A DNA stretch of 57,072 nt from Candidatus Bathyarchaeota archaeon (GCA_020351305.1 CP070730.1:815333-872404); one strand, 5' to 3'. Counted from the stretch's first letter, positions 7,319 to 15,645 are shown. Translations and numbers: made by a program. The notes: generated by a model not told the origin, from the letters alone.

Positions 7319-8089
7319 TTAAATGTAAAGCGGCAAGTCGTACTCCTGCCCCTTGTTCATCTTGGTCAACTCTCGCTGAGTACGCTTCATTACATCTTTT
7401 GCTCTAAGTCTAATTTCCTCTCCCTTTTCAAATAATTTTGAAACGTTTATACTAATACCAGTAACATTAGAAAGCTGCTTCAGAGCAGCAGCAGAGGCTT
7501 CGGGATCAGGATAGTTGTAGAATGATTGAGCCAGTAATGCGATTGCATGAACATTTTGTTCGGCACAGTAGCGCATTATTAGAGCCTGGGGTCCAACCAT
7601 ATACCCATCCTTTAATACGTTGACATTTTTCTGCTCCAACAACTTAATCATGTCCAGATTTGATGCAGTTCCAAAAACTTTGGGTTCCTCAATGTCTTGA
7701 CGGTTCTGGACAGGTATCCCGCCTATAGGAATAATCATCTTTACATTCTTAGATTTCCCCCATTCCACGAACTTTCGCATGAGACGTTGAACTCCAATTG
7801 CTGGAATTGCTGTTTCAGAGATTATAACAAGCAAGTTGCTGTTTCCAAATATGCGTATAGGTGCATGTGGTAGACCTTTATGAAGTACGACAATTGGGGG
7901 CAACAGGTCAGAGTCAACATATGCCATTTCAACTAGGTTTAGCTCAGATATGACATGGGATGATGCAAGGACACCGACAAGCCCTACATCTGGAAATCCG
8001 CAAACCATCCTAGTACCCGAAGGAATAGACCTCTTCTCAATGAAATTAATTGGAATTGCCAAAAGAACTCCCTCTCTGCAAATATGCAT
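7319..8089 (-). CDS. PAC2-family protein (proteasome assembly chaperone-like)
   Basis: The 256-aa sequence shows the PAC2 family pattern: GTRMVCGFPDVGLVG near residues 24-38, LLVIISETAIP in the middle, and an ASAAALKQLSNVTGI helix in the last third, with a charged C-terminal helix. Archaeal members (PbaA/PbaB type) act in assembly of the proteasome or related complexes. The HbYX-type motif is not obvious; the last residues are DLPLYI. It is transcribed divergently from srp54 and followed by hsp20, a protein-quality pair. Confidence 0.85.
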   Translation of the reverse strand: MHICREGVLLAIPINFIEKRSIPSGTRMVCGFPDVGLVGVLASSHVISELNLVEMAYVDSDLLPPIVVLHKGLPHAPIRIFGNSNLLVIISETAIPAIGVQRLMRKFVEWGKSKNVKMIIPIGGIPVQNRQDIEEPKVFGTASNLDMIKLLEQKNVNVLKDGYMVGPQALIMRYCAEQNVHAIALLAQSFYNYPDPEASAAALKQLSNVTGISINVSKLFEKGEEIRLRAKDVMKRTQRELTKMNKGQEYDLPLYI

Positions 8090-8136
8090 TTAATCATTAA
8101 AAAGCTGAATAGAAAAATGTTATGGTAACCCAAATC

Positions 8137-8147
8137 CTATTTAAGCA
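8137..8147 (+). promoter_or_regulatory. TATA-like box for the srp54 cluster
   Basis: CCTATTTAAGC about 35 nt upstream of the srp54 ATG (8176) in the divergent gap with the PAC2 gene. Spacing suits transcription of the long srp54-to-hemK2 gene series. Confidence 0.4.
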
Positions 8148-8175
8148 CGCTTGAACTTTAGGGAAGTGAGAAACG

Positions 8176-9510
8176 ATGGTGCTGGAAGGTCTTGGCTCAT
8201 CCATTTATGGTGCTCTAAAAAAAGTTTTCAGAGCTGCAGTCGTAGATGAAGCAATAGTAAAGGAACTTGTCCGCGACATTCAACGAGCACTCTTGCAAGC
8301 TGATGTAAATGTTCAGTTAGTTCTTAACATTTCAAAGCGAATAGAGAATAGAGCCCTAAAAGAGGAGCTTCCTCCTGGCATCTCCCGAAAAGAACATGTA
8401 GTGAAAGTAGTTTATGAAGAAATAACGCGCTTTCTTGGAGAAAAACCAGTTACTCTAAAAATTGAGCCAGGTAAACGTCGTGTTTTGATGCTTGTAGGTA
8501 TCCAAGGTTCAGGGAAAACCACTGCTTCTGCTAAACTTGCCCGATATTTGCAGAAAAGGGGGCTAAAACCAGCACTCATTTGTGCAGACACTTATCGACC
8601 TGGGGCGTACGATCAACTAATGCAATTGGCTAATCGCATTAATGTTCCTGTATATGGTGATCCAAAATCAAGAAACGTGGTTGCCATTGTACGAAATGGA
8701 CTGAAAGAATTTAACAACCGAGACGTGGCAATAATTGACACTTCAGGACGGCATAAAGAAGAAAAAAGCCTTATTGAAGAGATGAAGCATCTAGAGAAAG
8801 CTATAAAACCTGATGAAGTCATGCTTGTCATAGACGGCACTATAGGACAACAAGCTGCAACTCAAGCTAAAGCTTTTCATGAAGCCACCCCGATAGGCTC
8901 GATCCTAGTAGCCAAACTAGATGGCTCCGCTAGGGGAGGAGGCGCTTTGTCGGCAGTAGCAGCAATAGGATCACCAATCAAGTTTATAAGCGCTGGGGAG
9001 AAAATTGGGGACATCGAGGCCTTTGTGCCATCCCGTTTCGTAGGTCGTCTTCTTGGGATGGGAGACCTCGAGAGTCTTATAGAACGAGTTCGTGAGGCTG
9101 AAATCAAGGTTCCAGAAAAGAAAGCCAAGAAAATACTCAGCGGTAAATTCACATTAACTGATATGTATGAGCAATTCGAAGCCATGAAGGGCATGGGCCC
9201 GTTTAAACGCATTCTGAAAATGTTGCCTGGCATGTCCTACGATATCCCCAACGATATGATTGATATGGCACAAGACCGTCTAGAAAAATGGCGTGTCATA
9301 ATCCAATCGATGACTCCAAAAGAGAGAGAAAACCCAAAATCCTTCTCTTCCTCTCGCATCCGAATAGTCGCAAGAGTATCTGGTACTTCAGATATGGAGG
9401 TCAAGGAGCTTCTCCAACAATACAATATGATGCGACGAATGATGAAACAACTACGACGTAAACGACTCCCTTTTTTGACTGGGAAAAAACTTCCAAGAGG
9501 CTTCAGGTAG
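8176..9510 (+). CDS. srp54: Signal recognition particle GTPase SRP54
   Basis: SRP54 binds signal sequences with 7S RNA and delivers ribosomes to the membrane. The N-terminal helical domain is followed by the GTPase with P-loop GIQGSGKTT (residues 108-116), the DTYRPGAYDQL loop, DTSGR, and TKLD-type AKLDGSARGGGA. The methionine-rich M domain spans about residues 300-444 (MYEQFEAMKGMGPF and MMRRMMKQLRR). Length 444 aa is normal. It heads a tightly packed series of translation and RNA genes. Confidence 0.97.
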   Translation: MVLEGLGSSIYGALKKVFRAAVVDEAIVKELVRDIQRALLQADVNVQLVLNISKRIENRALKEELPPGISRKEHVVKVVYEEITRFLGEKPVTLKIEPGKRRVLMLVGIQGSGKTTASAKLARYLQKRGLKPALICADTYRPGAYDQLMQLANRINVPVYGDPKSRNVVAIVRNGLKEFNNRDVAIIDTSGRHKEEKSLIEEMKHLEKAIKPDEVMLVIDGTIGQQAATQAKAFHEATPIGSILVAKLDGSARGGGALSAVAAIGSPIKFISAGEKIGDIEAFVPSRFVGRLLGMGDLESLIERVREAEIKVPEKKAKKILSGKFTLTDMYEQFEAMKGMGPFKRILKMLPGMSYDIPNDMIDMAQDRLEKWRVIIQSMTPKERENPKSFSSSRIRIVARVSGTSDMEVKELLQQYNMMRRMMKQLRRKRLPFLTGKKLPRGFR

Positions 9511-9522
9511 GCAGAGAAATCA

Positions 9523-10857
9523 ATGGAAATTTTATTGCGTTCGGCATTGATGTTAACAGAGCACCCTCTCTGTAACCCGTGCCTTGGCAGACAGTTCGCC
9601 CTTCTTGGGTATGGCACAGAAAATGAGAATCGCGGCGATGCAATAAAGTTGTTACTTACCATGAAAGGGCATCAAACCATGATTTCTGAAGACAATGATG
9701 GCGTAGCCTTGCTAAAAATAGTTGCTTCCAACGGTTCTTATGACCTAGCTATAGGTCTTTTAACGCGTTTAGGTGAAAACGCAGACCCTGAAAATAGTTG
9801 TTTTCTGTGTGAAGGGAAATTCAAAGAAATTGATAAGGTAACAGAGAAAATTTTGAGAAAATTAAAGAATTATGAATTTAAAACATTTCTAATTGGGGTA
9901 GAATTGCCCTTAAAAATAGCAGAGCAAGAGGACGAGTTTAAGGCTCGCTTTAGCGTTACACACGGCGAAAGTATGAAAAGCCAATTCAGTCGTGATATCG
10001 GAAAACGAGTCAGCCAGTTGATTGACAAGAAAGTTGACTATAAAAATCCTGACTTGGTTATACTAATAAACCCCTTTACAAATAAAACAAGACTTCAGAT
10101 AAACCCTCTCTATATTGCAGGGAGATACAGAAAACTAGTTCGTGGGATTCCCCAGTCCCGATGGTTATGTGGAGACTGCATCGGAGAAGGCTGTGAAAAA
10201 TGCAATTGGACTGGTAAAAAATATCAAGAGTCAATCGAAGGGCTTATCGGCAATCCAATGCTTGAAGTTGCAGAGGGCAAGGAAATTACTCTCCATGGCT
10301 CTGGTAGAGAAGATGTCGATGCTCGTATGCTAGGCTCTGGACGTCCCTTTGTCTTAGAAATCAAAGAGCCCAGAAGGCGCATATTGGATTTACAGAAACT
10401 TGAACAGACAATTAATAAACGTGCAAAAGGAAAAATCGAGATTCATAAGCTTTGCTTTACCAATAAAAATATGGTAAGACGATTGAAAAAGATGGAGTCA
10501 GCCGAGAAAGTTTATCGTACAGTAATAGAGTTTGGTTGTGAAATTTCTGATGGTGAACTAGAACGAGTAGAGAAGGCATTATCAAATTCAACCATTTACC
10601 AGCAAACTCCCAACCGAGTTCTACATAGGCGTGCTGATTTGACACGAGAAAAGCACATATATAAGGCAAAGATAAAGAGGTTGGCACCCAACCGAGCGGA
10701 AATGCAAATCCATTGCCAAGGAGGCCTTTACATAAAAGAACTGGTCACTGGGGACGAGGGTCGTACAAAGCCCAGCGTAAAAGATATCTTAGATATTGAA
10801 GCTATGCCTCTTCATCTAGACGTGTTAAGTGTGGTTATAGGAAAAGAAGAAAAATGA
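9523..10857 (+). CDS. pus10: tRNA pseudouridine synthase Pus10 (U54/U55)
   Basis: Archaeal Pus10 makes pseudouridine at positions 54 and 55 of tRNA. The N-terminal zinc module is seen as CNPC (residues 17-20) and CFLC (93-96), followed by a THUMP-like region. The catalytic domain contains GREDVDARMLGSGRPF near residue 261 with the catalytic Asp. An additional Cys group, CGDCIGEGCEKC (216-227), sits just before it. Length 444 aa is typical. It follows srp54 by 12 nt and overlaps rpl21e by 4 nt. Confidence 0.96.
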   Translation: MEILLRSALMLTEHPLCNPCLGRQFALLGYGTENENRGDAIKLLLTMKGHQTMISEDNDGVALLKIVASNGSYDLAIGLLTRLGENADPENSCFLCEGKFKEIDKVTEKILRKLKNYEFKTFLIGVELPLKIAEQEDEFKARFSVTHGESMKSQFSRDIGKRVSQLIDKKVDYKNPDLVILINPFTNKTRLQINPLYIAGRYRKLVRGIPQSRWLCGDCIGEGCEKCNWTGKKYQESIEGLIGNPMLEVAEGKEITLHGSGREDVDARMLGSGRPFVLEIKEPRRRILDLQKLEQTINKRAKGKIEIHKLCFTNKNMVRRLKKMESAEKVYRTVIEFGCEISDGELERVEKALSNSTIYQQTPNRVLHRRADLTREKHIYKAKIKRLAPNRAEMQIHCQGGLYIKELVTGDEGRTKPSVKDILDIEAMPLHLDVLSVVIGKEEK

Positions 10858-11156
10858 AATCAAAAGGTTACCGTCATAAAACCCGTTCACTTCTACGGAA
10901 AAAAGCAAGAGAAAAGGGGAAAACAGGCCTAAGCAAACTACTTAGAGAGTATGCGCTTGGTGACCGGGTAGTCATAAAATTAGATCCAGGTACACATAAA
11001 GGAATGCCTCACCGACGTTTTCATGGAAAAATCGGCATTGTTGAAAACAGAAGAGGGCAAGCCTACGTTATCAATGTTGCGCAAGGGAAAGCTGTTAAAG
11101 AAATAATTGTGAGACCTGAACACCTTGAACCTTTTTCGCCTAGCAAGGAGGAGTAA
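10854..11156 (+). CDS. rpl21e: Ribosomal protein L21e
   Basis: The 100-aa basic protein begins KSKGYRHKTRSLLRKKAREKG, split here as GYRHKTRSLLRK and REKG, the L21e start. The SH3-like core contains GDRVVIKLDPGTHKGMPHRR and a GKIGIVENRRGQAYVI strand pair (in two parts). It is a large-subunit protein found only in archaea and eukaryotes. The start overlaps the pus10 stop (ATGA), and the gene is followed at once by rpo4 with a strong ribosome-binding site in its last codons. Confidence 0.96.
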   Translation: MKSKGYRHKTRSLLRKKAREKGKTGLSKLLREYALGDRVVIKLDPGTHKGMPHRRFHGKIGIVENRRGQAYVINVAQGKAVKEIIVRPEHLEPFSPSKEE

Positions 11157-11162
11157 AGCATA
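11146..11162 (+). promoter_or_regulatory. Strong Shine-Dalgarno followed by an ATA start (rpo4)
   Basis: AGGAGG at 11146-11151 is followed by 8 nt and then ATA at 11160. No ATG, GTG or TTG exists in this frame between the rpl21e stop (11154-11156) and ATG 11187. The site therefore decides the start of rpo4 in favour of ATA. Confidence 0.6.
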
Positions 11163-11498
11163 TCTAGAAAAGCATTAAGAGAGAAAATGTTGACTGTGCC
11201 AGAAGCTCGAAAGTTGCTCGAAGCAATTGGTGAAGATAACTTAGATCAATTTCAACGCCGAGCTTTTGACTATACTGCTAAATTCGCTAAGATAGATGCA
11301 AAACTAGCAAAAAACCTCGTTAAAGATCTAGTTGGTAAGCTTGAACTTGAAGAAGAGGAGGCAGTGCAGATCGTGAATTGCATGCCTGAAAGCATAGAGG
11401 AGCTTCGCGTCTTCTTGGCAGGTGGTCGGAAAATTGTGGAGACACAAAAACTGGAAGCTATCTTAGCATTTTTGAACCAACATCGAAAAAAGGAATAA
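11160..11498 (+). CDS. rpo4: RNA polymerase subunit Rpo4 (RpoF), probable ATA start
   Basis: Rpo4 pairs with Rpo7 to form the polymerase stalk. Residues after ATG 11187 read LTVPEARKLLEAIG, and the C-terminal helical domain (VQIVNCMPESIEELRVFLAG) is typical. Known archaeal Rpo4 proteins carry about nine to ten residues before the TVPEA helix (pattern M-x-x-K-x-L-x-E-x). Exactly that stretch, SRKALREKM, is encoded in frame upstream from ATA 11160, with AGGAGG at ideal spacing. I therefore place the start at ATA. A shorter protein from ATG 11187 (103 aa) is the alternative, and an ATG-to-ATA base error is possible. Confidence 0.88.
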   Translation: MSRKALREKMLTVPEARKLLEAIGEDNLDQFQRRAFDYTAKFAKIDAKLAKNLVKDLVGKLELEEEEAVQIVNCMPESIEELRVFLAGGRKIVETQKLEAILAFLNQHRKKE

Positions 11499-11556
11499 TA
11501 GCTTTTACAGTATAATAACCTGTTATTTCGGTTTGAAAGGGGCGAGAGAAGAGGGT

Positions 11557-12111
11557 ATGGAAAGAAGGTTCGAGGAACACGCCTATGTATTGGATTTCCT
11601 ACCTCACGGTCGGGCAGGTTCAAGACCTGGCTATCGAGCAGGGGCACTTGTCCAAATAGTAGGTGAAGGCTTCTTCACTCTTCTAGAAGCAATTGTGAAA
11701 GAAGGGTTAGTTCTTAAACCTCATGACAGAGTGTATGTAGGTAAAGAGCAGAGAAAGGAGATCACATATATACTTGGCAGGGTAGGTTTTGACGAGCTAA
11801 CTGCAAATGCAAAAATGGAACTGCCAAACGTCATTGAAAAAATTGTCCTAAGACGTGAACGGTGGTTTGCTAATTTTTTCAATACTGCTCAAGCCATAAC
11901 TCCCCGAATGCATGCGCTGGAACTAATTCCAGGTATTGGCAAGAAGTATATGTGGCAAATCATTAACACACGTGAACGGAAGCCCTTTGAAAACTTCGAG
12001 GAACTACAACAACGTACTAACATACCAGACCCAGCAAAGCTAATAACCAAGCGAGTTGTCGAAGAGTTGGCTGAAGAAAGCAAATATCGCCTATTTACAC
12101 GAGCACCTTAG
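11557..12111 (+). CDS. DUF655 family RNA/DNA-binding protein with HhH motif
   Basis: The protein starts with EEHAYVLDFLPHGRAG, the family opening, then an OB-like part (PHDRVYVGKEQRKEITYILG). A C-terminal helix-hairpin-helix stretch follows (LELIPGIGKKYMWQII, then FENFEELQQRTNIPDP). DUF655 proteins sit beside ksgA in many archaea and probably bind nucleic acid; the exact role is unknown. The open frame can also begin at TTG 11533. I chose ATG 11557 because the family starts near ERRFEEHAYVLDF. Confidence 0.85.
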   Translation: MERRFEEHAYVLDFLPHGRAGSRPGYRAGALVQIVGEGFFTLLEAIVKEGLVLKPHDRVYVGKEQRKEITYILGRVGFDELTANAKMELPNVIEKIVLRRERWFANFFNTAQAITPRMHALELIPGIGKKYMWQIINTRERKPFENFEELQQRTNIPDPAKLITKRVVEELAEESKYRLFTRAP

Positions 12112-12121
12112 TGGAGCTTTC

Positions 12122-12934
12122 ATGAATCTCTACCGAAAAGCTAAGCATCTTATGCGAGTCCATAAAATTTTTCCGAAGAAACATTTAGGCCAAAATTTTA
12201 TGGTTGACGAAAATTTTTTGCAGCTTATGGTCTATTACGCTGGTACAAAGCCAAACATCGTCTTGGAACCTGGCGCTGGGTTTGGTTTCCTTACACGCCT
12301 TCTTGCACAGAAATCAAAGAAAGTTCTTGCTGTGGAAAAGGACACTCGGCTAGTGAAGATTCTGCGAGAAGAGCTTAGTAATTTTAGTAATGTGGAGCTA
12401 ATAGAAGGCGACATCCTAAAGATTTTTTTGCCAGCTTTCGATGAAGTGGTTTCAAACCCGCCTTTCTCAATCTCTTCTCCATTGCTTTTTTTGCTTCTTA
12501 AGAGGAACTTTAACCATGCAGTTTTAACCTTCCAAACAGACTTCGCAAAACGACTAAATGCAGAACCTGGGAGCAAAAATTATAGTCGACTAACAGTGTC
12601 CACATATTATCACGCTGAAGTAGAGCTGTATGAGGGCATTCCCAAGGAGGCATTCTATCCCCAACCCGATGTGAGCGCTGTCATTGTTCGATTAAAACCT
12701 AAAAAAAAGCCTTTCCACGTAAAAGATGAGAAAATTTTCGAGGAAGTCTTGCGTATTCTATTCACTCAACGTAACAGGAAGGTCCGCAATGCCATACAAC
12801 CTTTCCTTAGCAGATACAAATCTGAGGATAACACCGCTTTAAAAGAAGCTAATCATCTGCCCTTTCACAACAAACGGGTTCGTGACTTGGCTCCGGAAGA
12901 CTTTGGGGTTTTGGCAAATGAGTTCACAAGCTAG
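12122..12934 (+). CDS. ksgA: 16S rRNA dimethyladenosine transferase KsgA/Dim1
   Basis: The enzyme dimethylates two adjacent adenosines in the 3' end loop of 16S rRNA. The family start KKHLGQNFMVDENFL is near residue 20, the SAM site is LEPGAGFGFLTRLLA, and the catalytic motif is VSNPPFSIS. The C-terminal helical domain carries FTQRNRKVRNAI. The frame is open back to 12056 inside DUF655, but ATG 12122, ten bases after the DUF655 stop, places KKHLGQNF at the normal distance. It overlaps the next methyltransferase by 17 nt. Confidence 0.95.
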   Translation: MNLYRKAKHLMRVHKIFPKKHLGQNFMVDENFLQLMVYYAGTKPNIVLEPGAGFGFLTRLLAQKSKKVLAVEKDTRLVKILREELSNFSNVELIEGDILKIFLPAFDEVVSNPPFSISSPLLFLLLKRNFNHAVLTFQTDFAKRLNAEPGSKNYSRLTVSTYYHAEVELYEGIPKEAFYPQPDVSAVIVRLKPKKKPFHVKDEKIFEEVLRILFTQRNRKVRNAIQPFLSRYKSEDNTALKEANHLPFHNKRVRDLAPEDFGVLANEFTS

Positions 12935-13532
12935 AAAAATCTTTTATGGGGAATATAGTTTCGCTGTTTCTAGAGAAGTATATGAACCTGCCGAAGACAC
13001 GTTTCTCCTAGTCAACAATTTGTCAGTGAATGAGAATGAAGAAGTCTTAGACATGGGGACAGGTTGTGGAATTCTAGCAGTGCTGGCTTCTGAAAAGGCT
13101 AGAAAGGTAGTTGCAGTAGACATCAACCCACATGCAGTGACTTGTGCCAAACGAAATGCACAACTCAATGGTTTCGCAACAAAAATTGAAGTGCGCCTTG
13201 GCAATCTTTTCGATGCTATTGCAACTGACGAAAAATTTGACTTAATCCTCTTTAATGCGCCCTATTTGCCAACTGAAAACGAAAAAGGAGATTTGATAGA
13301 AATGGCTTGGAATGGTGGGAGAACAGGGCGAAGGATTATTGACCAATTCATAGACAATGTTTCAGAATATTTAGTAAATAAAGGACGAATTCTATTGGTG
13401 CAGTCAAATCTTTCGAATTTAGGGAAAACACTGGAACGGTTTTCACGCCAAAATCTACAAGCAGGTACAATCGCTGAGAGAAAAGTGGCTTTTGAGAAAA
13501 TTTTGCTCATTGAGGCTCGGTGTAATCGCTGA
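12918..13532 (+). CDS. HemK2/Mtq2-like class I methyltransferase
   Basis: The 204-aa protein has EVYEPAEDTFLLV, the archaeal/eukaryal HemK2 opening, and a SAM motif LDMGTGCGILAVLA. The substrate motif reads FNAPYLP where the family normally has NPPY. Relatives methylate the Gln of the GGQ motif in the release factor aRF1 together with Trm112. I start it at ATG 12918, because EPAED is near residue 20 in the family. It overlaps ksgA by 17 nt. The NAPY change might alter substrate choice, as noted in the findings. Confidence 0.88.
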   Translation: MSSQARKIFYGEYSFAVSREVYEPAEDTFLLVNNLSVNENEEVLDMGTGCGILAVLASEKARKVVAVDINPHAVTCAKRNAQLNGFATKIEVRLGNLFDAIATDEKFDLILFNAPYLPTENEKGDLIEMAWNGGRTGRRIIDQFIDNVSEYLVNKGRILLVQSNLSNLGKTLERFSRQNLQAGTIAERKVAFEKILLIEARCNR

Positions 13533-13593
13533 ATGAACACACCTTAGGTGGCATAGAATTGAAACACGCACGCATCAAAACCAAGAGTTAAGC

Positions 13594-13737
13594 CTACTCG
13601 CCAACATACTGTTCAGCGCAGTTTTTGCAACAAAAGACATGTTCTTCGCCATCGACAATCTTGGTGTAAATGGCAAGCTCGCACTTTCCTTCCGTGATCT
13701 CCAAATTACATTGCTTACATTTTATAAATTTAGTCAC
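13594..13737 (-). CDS. 47-aa Cys-rich (TRASH/zinc-ribbon-like) protein
   Basis: A GTG start at 13737 overlaps the iscU stop codon (GTGA), which indicates translational coupling. The product reads MTKFIKCKQCNLEITEGKC near the start and EEHVFCCKNCAEQYVGE at the end, giving CxxC, Cys and CCxxC groups. This is a TRASH-like treble-clef or zinc-ribbon pattern used for metal binding. It is too short for routine calling. As last gene of tusA-nifS-iscU it may bind iron, zinc or another metal in Fe-S assembly. The role is inferred from position. Confidence 0.75.
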   Translation of the reverse strand: MTKFIKCKQCNLEITEGKCELAIYTKIVDGEEHVFCCKNCAEQYVGE

Positions 13738-14114
13738 TTTTTGTTTCCTCTCATTTTCTTTTCAAAGTCTTTTATCGCTTCGTGCAAGGCATCTGCAGCT
13801 AAGTTTGAGCAGTGCATCTTAATCGGTGGTAGTCCTCCTAAGCTGTCTGCCACATCGTTGCGCGTAATTTTCATCGCTTCATCTAATGGTTTCTCTTTAG
13901 CCAACTCAGTTATCATGCTGCTTGTGGCAACAGCTGCACCACAGCCAAACGTTTTGAACTTAATATCGACAATCCGATTCTCCTTGACTTTGATAAATAT
14001 CGTCATCATGTCACCGCAGACAGGGTTCCCGACTGTGCCTACGCCATCAGCATCTGGAATTTCCCCCACATTCCTAGGGTTTCTAAAATGATCCATTACC
14101 TTTTCAGTGTACAC
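13734..14114 (-). CDS. iscU: IscU/NifU-type Fe-S cluster scaffold
   Basis: The 126-aa protein matches IscU: MYTEKVMDHFRNPRNVGEI at the start, then the three ligand Cys in GNPVCGDMM, TFGCGAAVATSSM and KMHCSNLAADAL. The conserved Asp after the first Cys is present. IscU builds [2Fe-2S]/[4Fe-4S] clusters on itself with sulfur from its desulfurase partner. Its start overlaps nifS by 11 nt and its stop overlaps the 47-aa Cys protein, so the gene set is one translation unit. Confidence 0.95.
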   Translation of the reverse strand: MYTEKVMDHFRNPRNVGEIPDADGVGTVGNPVCGDMMTIFIKVKENRIVDIKFKTFGCGAAVATSSMITELAKEKPLDEAMKITRNDVADSLGGLPPIKMHCSNLAADALHEAIKDFEKKMRGNKK

Positions 14115-15303
14115 TGCCTTTCAACTCTTTTGGCGTTAAGGGTGACATCGCACGGAGTCTTTTAACTATATCGGGCATTAAACCAAGTACATAATCTACA
14201 TCATTTTCACTGTTTTGCTTACCCAACGTGAATAGCAACGAACCGTGAGCCTCTTCATGCTTCAGACCAATAGCGCGAAGCACATGAGAGGGCTCTAACG
14301 TTTTGGCGGTGCATGCTGATCCAGAAGATGCTGAAACACCTGCCATTTCTAGATTGAGGAGCATAGACTCACCCTCAATGAAACTGAATCTTACAGCTAC
14401 ATTGTTAGGTAACCTCTTTGATGGGTGACCATTTAGAAAAGAGTATGGAATAGTCTCCAATAGAACTTTAATAAATTTGTCTCGCAGTCTAATCAGTTTA
14501 TTCTTCTCCTCTTCTAATTCATTCTTCATTAATTCTGCTGCCTTTCCCATACCTGCGATGCCGGGCAAATTTTCTGTACCGGATCTGAAACCACGTTCTT
14601 GTCCTCCTCCAAAAATTAAAGGCTCCAACGGTGTTCCCTTCTTTATATAAAGTGCTCCTATGCCCTTCGGTCCATACATATCATTTGAGGACACAGTTAA
14701 CAGGTCAATGCCTTTTTTTTGTACGTCTAATTTAACCATCCCAATTGCTGCTGTAGCATCTACATGTAAACACGCATTTCGGGTATGCACAATTTCGCTT
14801 ATTTCTTTAATGGGTTCTATGGTACCAATTTCTCCGTTCGCATACATTATGGAAACAAGAATAGTATCATTAGTCAACTCTTGTTTCAAGGCTTCGAGGT
14901 CAACTACTCCATATTTGTCTACAGGTAGAAAAGATACTTTGAACCCTTTTTTGATCATATGTTTGCAGACGTTGATTACTGACATGTGTTCTATGCTAGT
15001 TGTTATGATATGTTTTCCTTTGTCTTTGGCTCTAGCAGCTAATCCTCTGATAGCCCAATTGTTGCTTTCAGTGGCACCTGATGTGAAGAAAATCTCCTCT
15101 CTTTTCTCAGCACCAATCAACTCAGCAATCTTTTCTCGAGCGTTGTCCAGCCCTTTTCTAGCCTCTTGGGCAAAGGAATGCAATGAAGAGGGATTTCCAT
15201 ATGTTGTATTAAAGTAAGGTTTCATGGCATCGATAACACGAGAATCTACGGGCATGCCCGCGGTGTGATCCATGTAAATTTTTTTCATTGAGGTAGCGCT
15301 CAC
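14104..15303 (-). CDS. nifS: NifS/IscS-family protein lacking the PLP lysine
   Basis: The overall sequence is a full-length (399 aa) class V aminotransferase fold of the IscS group: SGATESNNWAIRG, IEHMSVI, HVDATAAIG, GGGQERGFRSGTENLPG, and the active-site Cys loop SGSACTAKTLEPSHVL. At residues 205-208 the usual S-x-H-K that holds PLP reads SSND, with Asp208 in the Lys place, followed by the normal MYGPKGIGALY. Cysteine desulfurase chemistry should need that Lys. The same Lys-to-Asp change is known from the Archaeoglobus fulgidus IscS structure. It may be a sulfur-carrying partner or scaffold for IscU. It overlaps tusA (4 nt) and iscU (11 nt). Confidence 0.93.
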   Translation of the reverse strand: MSATSMKKIYMDHTAGMPVDSRVIDAMKPYFNTTYGNPSSLHSFAQEARKGLDNAREKIAELIGAEKREEIFFTSGATESNNWAIRGLAARAKDKGKHIITTSIEHMSVINVCKHMIKKGFKVSFLPVDKYGVVDLEALKQELTNDTILVSIMYANGEIGTIEPIKEISEIVHTRNACLHVDATAAIGMVKLDVQKKGIDLLTVSSNDMYGPKGIGALYIKKGTPLEPLIFGGGQERGFRSGTENLPGIAGMGKAAELMKNELEEEKNKLIRLRDKFIKVLLETIPYSFLNGHPSKRLPNNVAVRFSFIEGESMLLNLEMAGVSASSGSACTAKTLEPSHVLRAIGLKHEEAHGSLLFTLGKQNSENDVDYVLGLMPDIVKRLRAMSPLTPKELKGSVH

Positions 15304-15542
15304 TTCACTTTTCTGATTTTAAAGTAGATTTTGTTTTCTTCTTTCTTCATTTCCAAGATCTCATGACCAAGGCGTTTAGTCAAGCTTTGGATGTCTCTCT
15401 CAGCGCCAGGGTCATCTGCCCAGATTTCCAATGTTTCACCAGTTTTCAGATTGTCTAATTCTAGCCGTGTTCTGTAAACCGGTTCTGGACAGAAGAGTCC
15501 TAAGCAATCAAGTGTTTTATCAGCTCTCGAGTTTTTGGTCAA
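15300..15542 (-). CDS. tusA: TusA-like sulfur carrier protein
   Basis: The 80-aa protein has the TusA/SirA signature LDCLGLFCPEPVYRTRLEL, with the persulfide-bearing Cys in CPEP. The rest has the usual two-layer alpha/beta size. TusA proteins pass sulfur from one protein to another. It is the first gene of tusA-nifS-iscU and overlaps nifS by 4 nt. Since the NifS here lacks its PLP Lys, TusA is an attractive alternative sulfur donor to IscU; this is inference. Confidence 0.9.
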   Translation of the reverse strand: MTKNSRADKTLDCLGLFCPEPVYRTRLELDNLKTGETLEIWADDPGAERDIQSLTKRLGHEILEMKKEENKIYFKIRKVK

Positions 15543-15645
15543 GATTAGTCCTCATGAACTGTCTGCAAAAGGAAAGAGAAAAGGTTTCCTATAACCTGAC
15601 AAAGAGCCTTTGGAAAGATTTCGGAGCAGAATTTATAGCAATGGG

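Noticed and set aside
13552-13566. ATTGAAAC, the typical 3' end of many CRISPR repeats
   Set aside because: It occurs once, with no second repeat nearby.
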